Below are positions 34,982 through 44,771 of a stretch of 46,306 nucleotides of DNA, in pieces (the first letter of the stretch is position 1; every line of letters starts with the position of its first letter). The position numbers were made by a program, and so were the translations under genes. The notes below the pieces were generated by a model. That model saw only the letters and a list, made by a program, of their open reading frames with translations. It did no database searches and was not told where the DNA came from. This stretch comes from a bacterium (lineage in GTDB: Bacteria; Electryoneota; Electryoneia; Electryoneales; Electryoneaceae), in contig JAIOHU010000265.1 of NCBI GenBank assembly GCA_019912845.1, forward strand, positions 1 through 46,306, read 5' to 3'.

Positions 34982-36184
34982 ATGAAGAAAATGACTCATT
35001 ACCTGCGAATCCTGATGCCAACAATTTTACTTGTTCCCGCACTGATTTTCCTCTCGTGTGATTCGGAAAATGGTGTTATTCCGGGTGGAGGCGGTGGTTC
35101 TGACCAGGGTACTGAATGGAGCAAAACCTTTGGTGGTCCCGATGAGGAGGAGGTTTACTGCCTCGAAGAAACCGCTGATGGAGGCTATGCGATGGCGGGA
35201 TTTTCGCGTAGTAACGGCGAAGGGGATCAGGATGTGTATATCGTAAAAGTTGGAAATGGTGGTGAATTAGGGTGGGAGTCATTTGTCGGTGGAGCACAGG
35301 ATGATGCCGCATTTGGACTATATGTCAATGGCGGAACCTATCTGGCAGCGGGTTATACCTATTCGGATACCTATGGCAGTGCGGACGCCTGGCTCGGGAT
35401 GGTGAATGAAGATGCTATCTCTGTCTGGGATAACCACTATGGCAGTGAATATATCGATTTTGCGCATAGTATTGTCGATGGCGTTTCCGGTGATTTAATC
35501 CTCGGAGTAAATCTCAATGGCGATTCCCTGGGTATTGTTGCCACGAACACCAGCGGTACAGAACTGTGGAAAAAGAATTATGGACAAGGTACAGCATTCA
35601 AATTAATACGTACCCCAGATCATTATTATATGCTCGGTGGTTATGTTGGTACCCCTGAAACCGGCACAGATGCTGTACTTATTAAAATTGACAGTGCTGG
35701 AGATGAGGTCTGGCGTCAAACCTACGGCAACACTGACAATGACAGAATTGACAACTTCGCTCCTGCTACAGGCGGGTATATCTTCACCGGTACCATTTTT
35801 GATCTCGGACCTGAAAATGAGATGGAGAACATCTTCCTTGGCAAAGTTGATCCAGAAGGTACTCTTCTTTGGGAGAAATCGCTGGGTGGGCAACAGGATC
35901 AGAATGGACGTGCGGTTATTGAGACCCGTGACGGCGGCTATTTGGTTGTTGGCATGACTGAAACCACCTCAACCGAGGGTTACGTTGTCAAAACTGATTC
36001 CTCCGGCACACCCGAATGGAACCGTACCTTTGGTGGGGACGCAGATGATGGCTTTTGGGATGTTAAAGAAACTCTGAGTGGCAGCTATCTGATCGCAGGC
36101 TACACTAATTCAGAAGGATCGGGACTCAGTGATGCCTGGCTGGTTCATATCCTCTCCGAACCACCAGAACCGGAAGAAGACTAA
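34982..36184 (+). CDS. Lipoprotein with repeated beta-propeller-like units
   Basis: 400 residues. The signal peptide ends in the lipobox LIFLSC, then a glycine-rich linker. Roughly six or seven repeats of ~50 residues follow, each with a WxKTFGG, a D-DGGY and an AG-T-S element, for example TADGGYAMAGFSRSNGEGD, RDGGYLVVGMTETTS and SGSYLIAGYTNSEGSG. Such units are predicted to form blades of a beta-propeller. It would be anchored at the outer surface or periplasm. It begins 26 bp after the XRE gene with AGGAGA upstream, so the two may be co-transcribed. Function unknown. Confidence 0.82.
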   Translation: MKKMTHYLRILMPTILLVPALIFLSCDSENGVIPGGGGGSDQGTEWSKTFGGPDEEEVYCLEETADGGYAMAGFSRSNGEGDQDVYIVKVGNGGELGWESFVGGAQDDAAFGLYVNGGTYLAAGYTYSDTYGSADAWLGMVNEDAISVWDNHYGSEYIDFAHSIVDGVSGDLILGVNLNGDSLGIVATNTSGTELWKKNYGQGTAFKLIRTPDHYYMLGGYVGTPETGTDAVLIKIDSAGDEVWRQTYGNTDNDRIDNFAPATGGYIFTGTIFDLGPENEMENIFLGKVDPEGTLLWEKSLGGQQDQNGRAVIETRDGGYLVVGMTETTSTEGYVVKTDSSGTPEWNRTFGGDADDGFWDVKETLSGSYLIAGYTNSEGSGLSDAWLVHILSEPPEPEED

Positions 36185-36194
36185 TTACTTTTGG

Positions 36195-36285
36195 CTTGGG
36201 GCTACAATCTTACTTGGACTAATTAATTCCTGCTTGCATTCAATTTGCGGTAACTGAGTAACACAAATTTTAGAGTAGCCCCAAG
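36195..36285. repeat. Long-spaced inverted repeat
   Basis: cttggggctac (36195-36205) and gtagccccaag (36275-36285) are perfect 11 bp arms 69 bp apart, between convergent genes. Either a terminator region or another intergenic repeat. Confidence 0.5.
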
Positions 36286-36339
36286 TCTAATTTCGATTAA
36301 AACCTATTCCCCGGGATGCAAGCTCCCAGGCTACGTATG

Positions 36340-37191
36340 CTAAGTTGCATCCTTATACGCCTGCGCCATTTCCTCTACAGTCAAATGCGATCGACCACAA
36401 ACCAGCTTAAACTGGTTGGGTATGTCAAACGCACCCTCACGGATTCCTTCGTAAATGCCCGCGATAATGGGACCCAAATGTTCCCCGTGCGCAGCAATTC
36501 GATCTGCTATATAAGCCTCCACCTCCATGGGTGTATAACGCAGAGAAAGACCGAATACTCGGTTCAGCACCTGCACCAGTTCTTCCTGCGTAACAGGTGT
36601 CCCGGCGATGGTATAGATATGATTGTTGAGTACGTTGTTACAAGCCATTTGAACATAAGCGGTGGCGAGCTCTGATCTGGAGGTGTAGGCACATTTGCCG
36701 TTACCTGCGCAGTTTTCAATCCCACCAGCATTAATGTAGTCATTGAGACTCTCCAGATCGGCGTCAATGTAGAGACCATTTCGGGCAATGATCCACTGTA
36801 AACCACTGGCTTGCACATCCTTTTCGGTCTGACGGTTTGAACGAATGATCGCGTCAAAGGAACACTTTCCTTCCTCCCCGAAAATGCTGGTGTAAACGAT
36901 TTTCTTAACCCCAGCAGCTTTCGCACATTCGATAGCGTTACGATGCAGCCCAATCCGGTCATCGGGGTGAGCCATACTGGAGATAATGATCGCTACCTGG
37001 GCACCAGCAAATCCAGTTGTAAGCTGATCCAGAGACGCGTAATCACCCGGGCGTACTTCAACACCAAGGTCACCTGCCTTTTCAGGTGACCGCGCAAGAC
37101 CGACAACAGACTCGCTACCTAAGCGGTTCACAAGAGCCTGAATTGTCGCTCTGCCCAATTGTCCATTTGCGGTAGTTACTGCGATTTTCAT
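36340..37191 (-). CDS. NmrA/QOR2-type NAD(P)-binding oxidoreductase
   Basis: 283 residues. The Rossmann start IAVTTANGQLGRATI replaces the usual GAxGxxG with TANGQLG, as in QorB-type quinone reductases. PGDYASLDQLTTGFAGAQVA, KKIVYTSIFG and WIIARNGLYID follow the atypical SDR plan. Members reduce quinones or act as redox sensors with NADPH. Substrate unknown. It stands alone between convergent and tandem surface-protein genes. GGAAAG lies upstream of the ATG. Confidence 0.85.
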   Translation of the reverse strand: MKIAVTTANGQLGRATIQALVNRLGSESVVGLARSPEKAGDLGVEVRPGDYASLDQLTTGFAGAQVAIIISSMAHPDDRIGLHRNAIECAKAAGVKKIVYTSIFGEEGKCSFDAIIRSNRQTEKDVQASGLQWIIARNGLYIDADLESLNDYINAGGIENCAGNGKCAYTSRSELATAYVQMACNNVLNNHIYTIAGTPVTQEELVQVLNRVFGLSLRYTPMEVEAYIADRIAAHGEHLGPIIAGIYEGIREGAFDIPNQFKLVCGRSHLTVEEMAQAYKDAT

Positions 37192-37227
37192 TTTAAACTT
37201 TCCAGTAAAATAACTTCCTGTCTACTC

Positions 37228-38265
37228 TCAGCGGATGAGAATAACCTTCTGTACCTGGCTAGTATGACCGGAAGCATTGACATGTACGAAGTACATACCA
37301 GTGGTCAGGCTTGATCCATCCAAGGTAAAGGTGTGTGTACCAGCGTTGAATAGTTTCTTTGCCAGTAGGGCGACCTCTTGACCCGTTGTGTTGAATACGC
37401 TCACCGTCAGTTCTGCCGTTTGGGGAAGCGAGACCCTGACAGTTGATGTCGGGTTAAACGGATTAGGATAGACTTGTGTGAGGACAAAATCATTGGCAAG
37501 GTCAGCTCCAAATTCTCGCACATTCACCCAACCCTGAATATCAGAAATCCGCTCGAAATCGCCCGTGTTGAAATTCGGGTCAGTCTCATTGTCATTTGAT
37601 TCAATCAGGCAGATCTCACCATAATCCTGAGCCACCCACATGTAACGGATCTTAGTTTCTACTTCGTTATCCGGTAGGGTTGTGTGGATGTTGTTCATCC
37701 GAATACGCAGGCAGTTGTAGGTGCCGCTTACGTCAGTCATAACGCCCCAGGCATCCACGATGAAGTGCGTAGAATCGATCTGAGTATCTTCACCGAACTC
37801 AACTGAGGTGACGTCATTCCACTCATCGCCATAAGTCATCGGGAAGTTTAGACGTGGGCCATTGGCATCTACCGGGACAGGGTAAGCATTTTCCCCTGAG
37901 ATCAGCACAAATCCCACCAGCATAATATTGTTGTTCATGTGCTGATAGTATACGACCGAACCAATTTCTCCATCATAAGCCTGGGTCATTGCGAGGGTGG
38001 CGTTGGGAAAGGTCTCAGCACCTGGTTGCCCTACTGGATTCACAAAGGACTCTGTCGAAGTAAATGCATCAGGGATCGTGGAATAATCCCAGGTCATATT
38101 CTCCGCTGCCTGACCAGCCGCAATTACGTTCATACCGTATCCACGGGTCAATACCGAACCTATCTGGTAAGGAAAATCATCGAAATGGATAGTGACTTGA
38201 GCGAATAAAGGACTACAGGCTGCCAGAATCAGCATGGCAAACATAGATTGGCGTACAACTTTCAT
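37228..38265 (-). CDS. Secreted protein with type IX sorting domain
   Basis: 345 residues. The signal peptide is MKVVRQSMFAMLILAACSPL followed by FAQ. The middle (about 25-260) is a beta-rich domain with repeated acidic and aromatic residues and no family I recognise. The last ~80 residues, starting QVYPNPFNPTSTVRVSLP and ending QKVILIR, are a sorting domain that directs outer-membrane export and often lipid attachment. GGGGAAGAG precedes the ATG. It diverges from the large beta-helix protein across 480 bp. Confidence 0.85.
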   Translation of the reverse strand: MKVVRQSMFAMLILAACSPLFAQVTIHFDDFPYQIGSVLTRGYGMNVIAAGQAAENMTWDYSTIPDAFTSTESFVNPVGQPGAETFPNATLAMTQAYDGEIGSVVYYQHMNNNIMLVGFVLISGENAYPVPVDANGPRLNFPMTYGDEWNDVTSVEFGEDTQIDSTHFIVDAWGVMTDVSGTYNCLRIRMNNIHTTLPDNEVETKIRYMWVAQDYGEICLIESNDNETDPNFNTGDFERISDIQGWVNVREFGADLANDFVLTQVYPNPFNPTSTVRVSLPQTAELTVSVFNTTGQEVALLAKKLFNAGTHTFTLDGSSLTTGMYFVHVNASGHTSQVQKVILIR

Positions 38266-38745
38266 CTCTTCCCCCCATGGGTTGATCCTCGTGGCTTCTG
38301 GACTTGTACAGTGCAGAGTTTGAAGCGCGAGAGTGTAGAAAATTGATAACTGTGATAAAGGTTATTTGAATAACTCAGTAAACAATCAAATATAGTCGCA
38401 CATCATCTATCTGCCAAGAGTTCTGAAGATATTTCTCCTGGACTCGTTTAGCTGGAGAGATTGTGGAAGTGTGGCAGCGAACCACAGATCATGTGAAAGA
38501 TTCTACTATAGGGCAAGTGCTTTGCATGATCAAAATACTAGCCATAGCATTATCATTTGATCGTGGCGTGTAGATCATATCCTCAATTTCTGAAGAATCA
38601 ACTCAATAATTATACTGAAAATGATTAAAAATAATGCTTCCGTCCTCCTTGAACTGCACAATTCTGATTCGTATCATATAAGACAATACTGTCATTTCTT
38701 ATCATTTGAAATGCAACTCAAAGTCGTTCGGGCGAAGGGGGCATA
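38266..38745. other. Gap between divergent secreted-protein genes
   Basis: 480 bp, A/T-rich, free of the dispersed hairpin families found elsewhere. Promoters for both flanking genes are expected. I see no gene or clear palindrome. Confidence 0.5.
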
Positions 38746-41700
38746 ATGTTCGAATCAAAGTCGATTTCCCGTCTTATTTTCATTCTGAGTGCAATACTCA
38801 TTCTCACCAATCTCGCAACGGCACTAATCATCAACATCCCCGAAGATTTTGCAACAATCCAGGAGGGGTTGAATCAATCAACCACCGGCGATACAGTACT
38901 CCTCGCCCGGGGTGATTACAATGAAGGATTGATATGGCCTGAATGGGAAGTAATATTGGGATCAACATATATCCTAACTGGCGACACTACTGCAAAATAC
39001 GAAACCATCATTTATGGTCAGGAAGGAATTATGCTTTATGCTGTATCCAGTGAAGGTGTGCATTTGAGGGGACTTACACTGCAGAATGGTTTCCAAAACA
39101 GAAGACATATCGGAGTCAGTGCTGAAGACTTCAGCCTGGAACATGTTATTCTGGCAGACATCGGTACGGCACATAATCCAGGTATTATTTTTGCAGAAGT
39201 GTATAATTTGCAAAATGTTGAAATCACGAACTGTACTGGATTGATCATATCTGGTGAAGGTGAATTTGATGAACTATCCTACACAAATAATTCGTATCCG
39301 CTGCATGTTGTGGGACGTTTTACTTTGGTGAATTCTATTATTGATGGCAATTGTGGTGGAATACTATCTGAATACAATGAAAATAACGATGGGGAGGTAT
39401 TGATTCAAAATTGTCTGATTCGTGACAATGATGATTCAGGATTAGTGATCTTTGGTGAGGGTGATTATATAGTAAGAGATTTAATGATTACTGGAAATGA
39501 TGCTTTCCAAGGTGCAGGTATTATGAATTTGGTTGAATCACCTGGTTCGGTCTTATTCGAAGGAGTTACAATTTCAGGAAATCACGCATATAGTGGGGGG
39601 GGTGGTATTTGGCTAACTCCAGATTCTGAGATAACATTAAGGAATTGCAGCATTCACGACAACACCTCGGACAGATTTGGTGGCGGAATATATGTTTATG
39701 AGGAGATTGAAGAATGGAACATTCAATTTGACAACAATTCCCGAAGTAGTGTATACAATAACAGCGCTAGATGTGGGGATGATTTTTATTACCCGGTCGA
39801 TGTAAATATGGGGATGGTGATTCCTCTGGATACTGCAACAACTGAACTCAGGTCTGCCTATACCGCCTTCCCACCATCTTTCTGGGATATTCATGCTTTA
39901 AATTATATTGTTGATCCGATAGATCAGGATGTTTTTGTATCACCTGATGGCGACGACTCCAGTTCCGGGCTTACCCCTCACGATCCCTTTAAAACGATCA
40001 AACATGCGATGATTCATACAAGTCGGGATCAAACCATTCACCTTGCTGCGGGAACCTACAGTGGGTATTCAAATGAGGAAGTTTTCCCTGTTTTCGTTCA
40101 ACATGGAAAAAGTCTGCAGGGAGTTGGACGAGAAGAGGTGATTCTTAATGCAACTTTGCATGAGGACTATGCGGTATATCTAGCTTCATATAACGGTGTC
40201 CTTGAGGGTATCACTCTTCAAAACGCTAGGTATTGTGGTATTAACTTTTCAAGTGGACTCTTGAGAAACGCCACAGTACAGAATTGCGTAACCGATGGAA
40301 TTTATTTTCCACATGGAACCGATGAAGTTCAATTCCAAAATGTTACTATTCGTTCCAATGGGGGCAATGGGATTACTGGCTCAGCTCAGCAGGTAACAGC
40401 CGATTCATTACGGATAACAAACAATAATGGCATCGGATTGATTTCTACGCTTGGTGAAGTTCTTCTCTCAAACTCAACTATTTCTGGCAATCAGAGAGGC
40501 GGTATCAATACAGAGTCTTTGACTGCCGAAAATCTGCATGTTCATCACAACATGGGAACCGGAATCAGTGCTGGCGCTATTCTCAATATCTCAGGATGCA
40601 GTGTACACCACAATTCAGGAAACGAGAACGCCGGCGGTCTTGATGTTGGGCAGATCATATCATACGATAATGAGAATCCGAGCAGTTTTTACCTAAATGC
40701 CTCGCAGGAAAGCAGCCAGGATATCTTTATCGATTCCGCAATTGAAACTGAAATTACAATTGATACGGCAACCGTCGCAGAAGTTGATCCAGTCTATATC
40801 GATGTCCCGGAAGAAGTCATTGTCAGAATCCGAACTGCAATTCACCCTCAGGTTACCCACGATCTTTATGTCGACCCTGTCAACGGCGATGATTCCAACA
40901 GTGGCATTGATGAGGAAAATGCCTTGCAATCCCTATCCCAGGCAGTCCTGCTATCAGGATACGATTCGGAAAATCCCGGCAGCATATTTCTCGCAGATGG
41001 AGAGTATTCTGCAGAGAGTAACAACGAACATTTCCCCATTTACCTCGCTAGTTATACCCGCATTATAAATGAGGATGGAAACGCCGTCTTTCGCTCAGTC
41101 GAGGGTCAGACACAGTTTACACTCGACAACTGTGAAACGATTGAACTGTCAGGATTACATCTCACACAGCAAGGTGAAAATGGCAACCATATCGGCTCAT
41201 TAATTGAATGTACTGAGTCCTCTAATGTCCTCTTTCAAAACCTCGAAATTGACTATATCACAAACGAAGTGTTTAATCTTAGAGGTGCACAGGTTGAATT
41301 GAACTCTGTCAGGATTTCAGAGTGTGAAGAAATTATCCAATCCTGGATGTCTCGAATTACCATAAAGCGAACATTGATGAACAACAATTCCGGGGGGATA
41401 ACCAGCGAAGGCAGGTATGTGTATCTGTTTAACTCAACCATTGCTGAAAACTTATCGACTACAAATTTCTTCTCATTGAGGAATTGCAGCATTATCAGTG
41501 TAAACAGTATTGTTTGGAACCCTGCGATCGAATTCCAGATTTCAGCCATCAATTTTGGATTTTACCCGTACTTGGTTTTTACTAACAGCCTGGTTCATGG
41601 AGGTGAGAATGGGGTTGAAATACAGGAGGGGGATCACATCGAATTTGATTGGCTTGAAGGAAATCTTTCAGTTGACCCAGAATTTCAGACTGACAGCTAT

Positions 41701-42138
41701 TTCTTGAGTGTAGAATCGCCATGCATAGATGCTGGAACCGATTTCTTTTATTGGAATCACGACTCATTGTACACAGTCCCACGTGAATCTTACATAGGGA
41801 TTGCTCCTGACATGGGCGCGTTTGAGTTTGATCCAACAGTTGTGCAGCCTGACCATGGTATCCATCAGCCTTCCAGTTTCAAAATACTTTCAGCGTCACC
41901 AAATCCATTCAATACCACTACCCGTCTTAGAATTGAGATACCCTATACTTCAAACGTTACCCTCACCATTTACGATCTGCTTGGACGAGAAGTTCTTCAA
42001 CTGATAAGAGATGAACTTTCACCTGGAATCCACAGTGTTGAATTTGATGGATCGTCCTATGCGATTGGCGTGTATATCGCGCAGGTAACCGTTGATGACA
42101 TCCAAACGCACCGAACAAAACTGCTATATGTGAAATAG
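38746..42138 (+). CDS. Large secreted beta-helix protein with type IX sorting domain
   Basis: 1130 residues. The signal peptide spans SRLIFILSAILILTNLATA. Three parallel beta-helix blocks are visible. The second and third start with the DUF1565-type motifs VFVSPDGDDSSSGLTPHDPF (about 402-421) and LYVDPVNGDDSNSG (about 707-720). Many short turns such as NNTISGN-like SNSTISGNQRGG mark helix coils. SPCIDAG and DMGAFEFDP close the helix, and SPNPFNTTTRLRIEI to TKLLYVK is the sorting domain. Such proteins are surface adhesins or polysaccharide-active enzymes; no catalytic motif was identified. GGGGGC precedes the ATG. Confidence 0.87.
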   Translation: MFESKSISRLIFILSAILILTNLATALIINIPEDFATIQEGLNQSTTGDTVLLARGDYNEGLIWPEWEVILGSTYILTGDTTAKYETIIYGQEGIMLYAVSSEGVHLRGLTLQNGFQNRRHIGVSAEDFSLEHVILADIGTAHNPGIIFAEVYNLQNVEITNCTGLIISGEGEFDELSYTNNSYPLHVVGRFTLVNSIIDGNCGGILSEYNENNDGEVLIQNCLIRDNDDSGLVIFGEGDYIVRDLMITGNDAFQGAGIMNLVESPGSVLFEGVTISGNHAYSGGGGIWLTPDSEITLRNCSIHDNTSDRFGGGIYVYEEIEEWNIQFDNNSRSSVYNNSARCGDDFYYPVDVNMGMVIPLDTATTELRSAYTAFPPSFWDIHALNYIVDPIDQDVFVSPDGDDSSSGLTPHDPFKTIKHAMIHTSRDQTIHLAAGTYSGYSNEEVFPVFVQHGKSLQGVGREEVILNATLHEDYAVYLASYNGVLEGITLQNARYCGINFSSGLLRNATVQNCVTDGIYFPHGTDEVQFQNVTIRSNGGNGITGSAQQVTADSLRITNNNGIGLISTLGEVLLSNSTISGNQRGGINTESLTAENLHVHHNMGTGISAGAILNISGCSVHHNSGNENAGGLDVGQIISYDNENPSSFYLNASQESSQDIFIDSAIETEITIDTATVAEVDPVYIDVPEEVIVRIRTAIHPQVTHDLYVDPVNGDDSNSGIDEENALQSLSQAVLLSGYDSENPGSIFLADGEYSAESNNEHFPIYLASYTRIINEDGNAVFRSVEGQTQFTLDNCETIELSGLHLTQQGENGNHIGSLIECTESSNVLFQNLEIDYITNEVFNLRGAQVELNSVRISECEEIIQSWMSRITIKRTLMNNNSGGITSEGRYVYLFNSTIAENLSTTNFFSLRNCSIISVNSIVWNPAIEFQISAINFGFYPYLVFTNSLVHGGENGVEIQEGDHIEFDWLEGNLSVDPEFQTDSYFLSVESPCIDAGTDFFYWNHDSLYTVPRESYIGIAPDMGAFEFDPTVVQPDHGIHQPSSFKILSASPNPFNTTTRLRIEIPYTSNVTLTIYDLLGREVLQLIRDELSPGIHSVEFDGSSYAIGVYIAQVTVDDIQTHRTKLLYVK

Positions 42139-42209
42139 TCACTCAGTTGATTATTACACCGCAGACAATTACAACATTATTACCAGATTAATTCGCAGAA
42201 GTGGCAGCT

Positions 42210-42281
42210 TGGCCCTGGATTTATCCAGGGTCTAATAGCTCCATTACCAGCGTTATTACACATTGAACAAGTCCAATGCCA
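42210..42281. repeat. Two palindromes of the GGA-N4-TCC family
   Basis: ccctggatttatccaggg at about 42210-42227 and cattgaacaagtccaatg at about 42264-42281, the second with one mismatch in its core. They lie between the beta-helix gene and marR. Confidence 0.65.
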
Positions 42282-42326
42282 GCGGTGAAATCATCTGAAT
42301 TGGTCCATTGGTAACTCTCTCGCCCC

Positions 42327-42369
42327 TTGAATTAATCCATCGTACACGATATATTGTACACGATATAAT
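42327..42369 (+). promoter_or_regulatory. marR promoter and candidate direct-repeat operator
   Basis: gtacacgatata occurs twice in tandem, 42342-42353 and 42356-42367. ttgaat (42327-42332) and tatatt (42350-42355), 17 bp apart, could be -35 and -10 boxes; the repeats would overlap the -10. A tataat at 42364 is probably too close to the ribosome site. MarR regulators usually control themselves, so these repeats may be the operator. Confidence 0.45.
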
Positions 42370-42384
42370 TTTGGAGGCAAATCC

Positions 42385-42885
42385 ATGTATAGCCATGGTG
42401 CCAATGTCGATCTTGTGCTGGTCTCGCTCAGACGGATCATTCGTGCGATTGACCTGCATTCTAAAAAGCTGGTACAGCAGTTCGGGTTGACAGTCCCTCA
42501 ATTGATCGTACTCAAAGCCTTACGGGAAAATTCCCCGTTAAGCGTGGGTGAGGTCGCTTCTGCGGTCAGTCTCAGCCAGGCGACGGTTACGAATATCCTG
42601 TTACGGCTGGAGGAACGTGGGTATGTCCATCGTGCACGAAGCGACAGCGATAAACGTCGCGTATTGGTAGAGGTAAGCGAGAAGGGGCAGGAGATTCTTG
42701 AGTCTGCACCAGCGCTTCTGCATGAGGATTTTATAGCACGATTTGGTGACCTGCACGATTGGGAGCAGAACCAGATCATCTCCTCCTTGCAACGAGTAGC
42801 GTCTATGATGCAAGCCGAAAAGCTTGACGCCGCACCATTCCTTGCCACTGACAGCTTGGATAACGACAGCAATGGCAGCAGTTAA
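42385..42885 (+). CDS. MarR-family transcriptional regulator
   Basis: 166 residues. A winged helix-turn-helix fills about 30-110: LTVPQLIVLKALRENSPLSV, VASAVSLSQATVTNILLRLE, and the wing RARSDSDKRRVLVEVSEKG with the conserved Asp-x-Arg. These proteins repress nearby genes until a ligand binds. GGAGG lies 8 bases before the ATG. The acetyltransferase gene follows after 49 bp and is the probable target. Confidence 0.9.
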   Translation: MYSHGANVDLVLVSLRRIIRAIDLHSKKLVQQFGLTVPQLIVLKALRENSPLSVGEVASAVSLSQATVTNILLRLEERGYVHRARSDSDKRRVLVEVSEKGQEILESAPALLHEDFIARFGDLHDWEQNQIISSLQRVASMMQAEKLDAAPFLATDSLDNDSNGSS

Positions 42886-42934
42886 CCGTAAGTATTTACT
42901 ATATTTAACCAGTTGAAAAAAGGATATTAGGACA

Positions 42935-43420
42935 ATGAGTAACAGCAACATTGAATTGGAAGAAATCAAATTTACCAAAGTCGAAAATGAATCAGATTTT
43001 CCTGAGTGGGCAAAACGTGATGAGGTTGCACTCTACCTGCACGAAACCATGAAACCCTACAACGACAAATTGGAAGATGTAAATCGCGCATTGGATTTCG
43101 TTTTCAGGAAAAATGGTGGTATGGGTGGATTCGTCATGCTTACCCACCGTGGCGAAAACTTGCTGGGCATCTGTGTGATGATGAAAACCGGCATGAAAGG
43201 TTATATCCCGGAAAATCTCCTGTTGATGATTACTGTGGATCCCGAAACTCGTGGTCAGGGAATCGGTGGAAAATTGATTGATAAATGTGCGCGGGAATGT
43301 GAAGGTGATATTAAGCTGCATGTTGAATATGATAATCCAGCAAAACGTCTCTATGAACGTGTCGGTTTCACCACAAAGTACGCTGAGATGCGTTACAATA
43401 ATCCATACTCATCAAAATAA
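42935..43420 (+). CDS. GNAT-family N-acetyltransferase
   Basis: 161 residues. The acetyl-CoA loop is RGQGIGGKLI (about 108-117), preceded by the beta-strand LLMITVDPE and followed by VEYDNPAKRLYERVGF, the usual motif B. The substrate is unknown. Pairing with MarR suggests an inducible detoxifying or modifying role, but this is inference from context. AGGA precedes the ATG. Confidence 0.88.
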   Translation: MSNSNIELEEIKFTKVENESDFPEWAKRDEVALYLHETMKPYNDKLEDVNRALDFVFRKNGGMGGFVMLTHRGENLLGICVMMKTGMKGYIPENLLLMITVDPETRGQGIGGKLIDKCARECEGDIKLHVEYDNPAKRLYERVGFTTKYAEMRYNNPYSSK

Positions 43421-43495
43421 AATAAATCTCTAACTGAAGATTAATTGTCGTACACAATAAGTTCTTCAACATCCGCAAATGCTCCAGCTGGGAGC

Positions 43496-43513
43496 GCCAA
43501 TCTCCAGATTGGC
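43496..43513. repeat. Hairpin, gccNNNctccagNNNggc family
   Basis: gccaatctccagattggc, a perfect member carrying arm triplets AAT/ATT. It lies between the acetyltransferase and racemase genes. Just before it (about 43464) is a decayed CAACATCCG element. Confidence 0.75.
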
Positions 43514-43592
43514 AAAATACAGCAAATTTGAGACAAACTCATTAGAGTAGAAGGTATCACCAGAAAGTTTTAGAGAAACGGGAAACGAAAGC

Positions 43593-44771
43593 ATGAATCG
43601 AGTCAGTATAAATCTGCCTGCTTTATTGCAAAACATCCAGGTCATTGATGGTTGGATGAAAGACCACGGTGCATCCTGGACGTTGGTTACAAAGGTGTTG
43701 TGCGGGCATACAGACACAATAAAAGCACTTCAATCGTTGGGGATACGTTCCATGGCGGATTCACGTCTGGAAAACCTTGAGAACATTGATAGTATTGTGC
43801 CGGATGTGGAGTCCTGGTATCTCCGTCTCCCCCACAAATCAGCCATAGAACATGTTATTCGTCTGGTGGATGTAAGTCTCAATAGTGAGATGGAGATAAT
43901 TGAAGCGATCAATGAGGAAGCAAAGAAACAGAATAAGGTCCATCGCATCATTGTTATGATTGAGTTAGGAGATTTACGTGAGGGGATTTTACCTGGTACA
44001 CTGGTACAGTTTTACCGCGAAGTTTTTAATCTAAGTAACATTGAGGTATTGGGGATCGGTGCAAATCTTGGATGTTTGTCTGGAGCAGTCCCCAATATTG
44101 ATCAAATGATGCAACTGGTGCTCTATCGTGAGCTCCTTGAATTAAAATTTGAGCGAAAATTACCGATGATCTCGGCAGGAGCCAGTGCAATGTTGCCGCT
44201 TCTTTTGGAAGGTAGAGTGCCAAGCTCGGTGAATAACTTCAGAATCGGTGAGGCGGTATTTCTGGGTTCTGATCTTGTGAATGGGGGCACGTTAAAGGGA
44301 TTACGCGATGATGCTTTTATACTTGAATCTGAGATTATTGAAATCAAGGAAAAAAGCCTTGTCCCTATGGGTGAAACAACAGATATGACACCGTTTGAAT
44401 CCATTAAGCAGGATGACGAATCCTTCGAACCGGGTCAACGTGGCTACAGAGCACTGATCGCGGTTGGTCAACTTGATACAGATGTCAGTGGATTAACTCC
44501 CTTAAATCCTGACTATCGAATCGCAGGCGCGAGCAGTGATGTGAGTGTGATAAACATTGGTGTGGATTCTGCCGGGTTAAAAGTTGGTGATACGATCAAG
44601 TTTAAGCCTTCATATTCCGCTCTGGTACGATTGATGCTTGGGAACTATGTCCGCAAAGAGGTAACTCCACCAATAGATTCTTTCCGGAGTGAAATTGAGA
44701 TCGATCATGAAATGGAACTTCCCCCGGTGGATGAACAGGTCGACGAGACGGATATTACAACCACAGGATGA
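43593..44771 (+). CDS. PLP-dependent amino-acid racemase, fold III (ornithine/alanine racemase-like)
   Basis: 392 residues. The PLP lysine is in LVTKVLCG (Lys34). MIELGDLREGILP, GIGANLGCLSGAVP, SAGASAMLPLL and FRIGEAVFLG follow the plan of the ornithine racemase (Orr) subgroup rather than classical alanine racemase. It would interconvert L and D forms; the exact amino acid is not settled. A C-terminal acidic tail (about 355-392) is unusual. The symporter gene follows about 125 bp downstream on the same strand, possibly importing the substrate. Confidence 0.82.
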   Translation: MNRVSINLPALLQNIQVIDGWMKDHGASWTLVTKVLCGHTDTIKALQSLGIRSMADSRLENLENIDSIVPDVESWYLRLPHKSAIEHVIRLVDVSLNSEMEIIEAINEEAKKQNKVHRIIVMIELGDLREGILPGTLVQFYREVFNLSNIEVLGIGANLGCLSGAVPNIDQMMQLVLYRELLELKFERKLPMISAGASAMLPLLLEGRVPSSVNNFRIGEAVFLGSDLVNGGTLKGLRDDAFILESEIIEIKEKSLVPMGETTDMTPFESIKQDDESFEPGQRGYRALIAVGQLDTDVSGLTPLNPDYRIAGASSDVSVINIGVDSAGLKVGDTIKFKPSYSALVRLMLGNYVRKEVTPPIDSFRSEIEIDHEMELPPVDEQVDETDITTTG

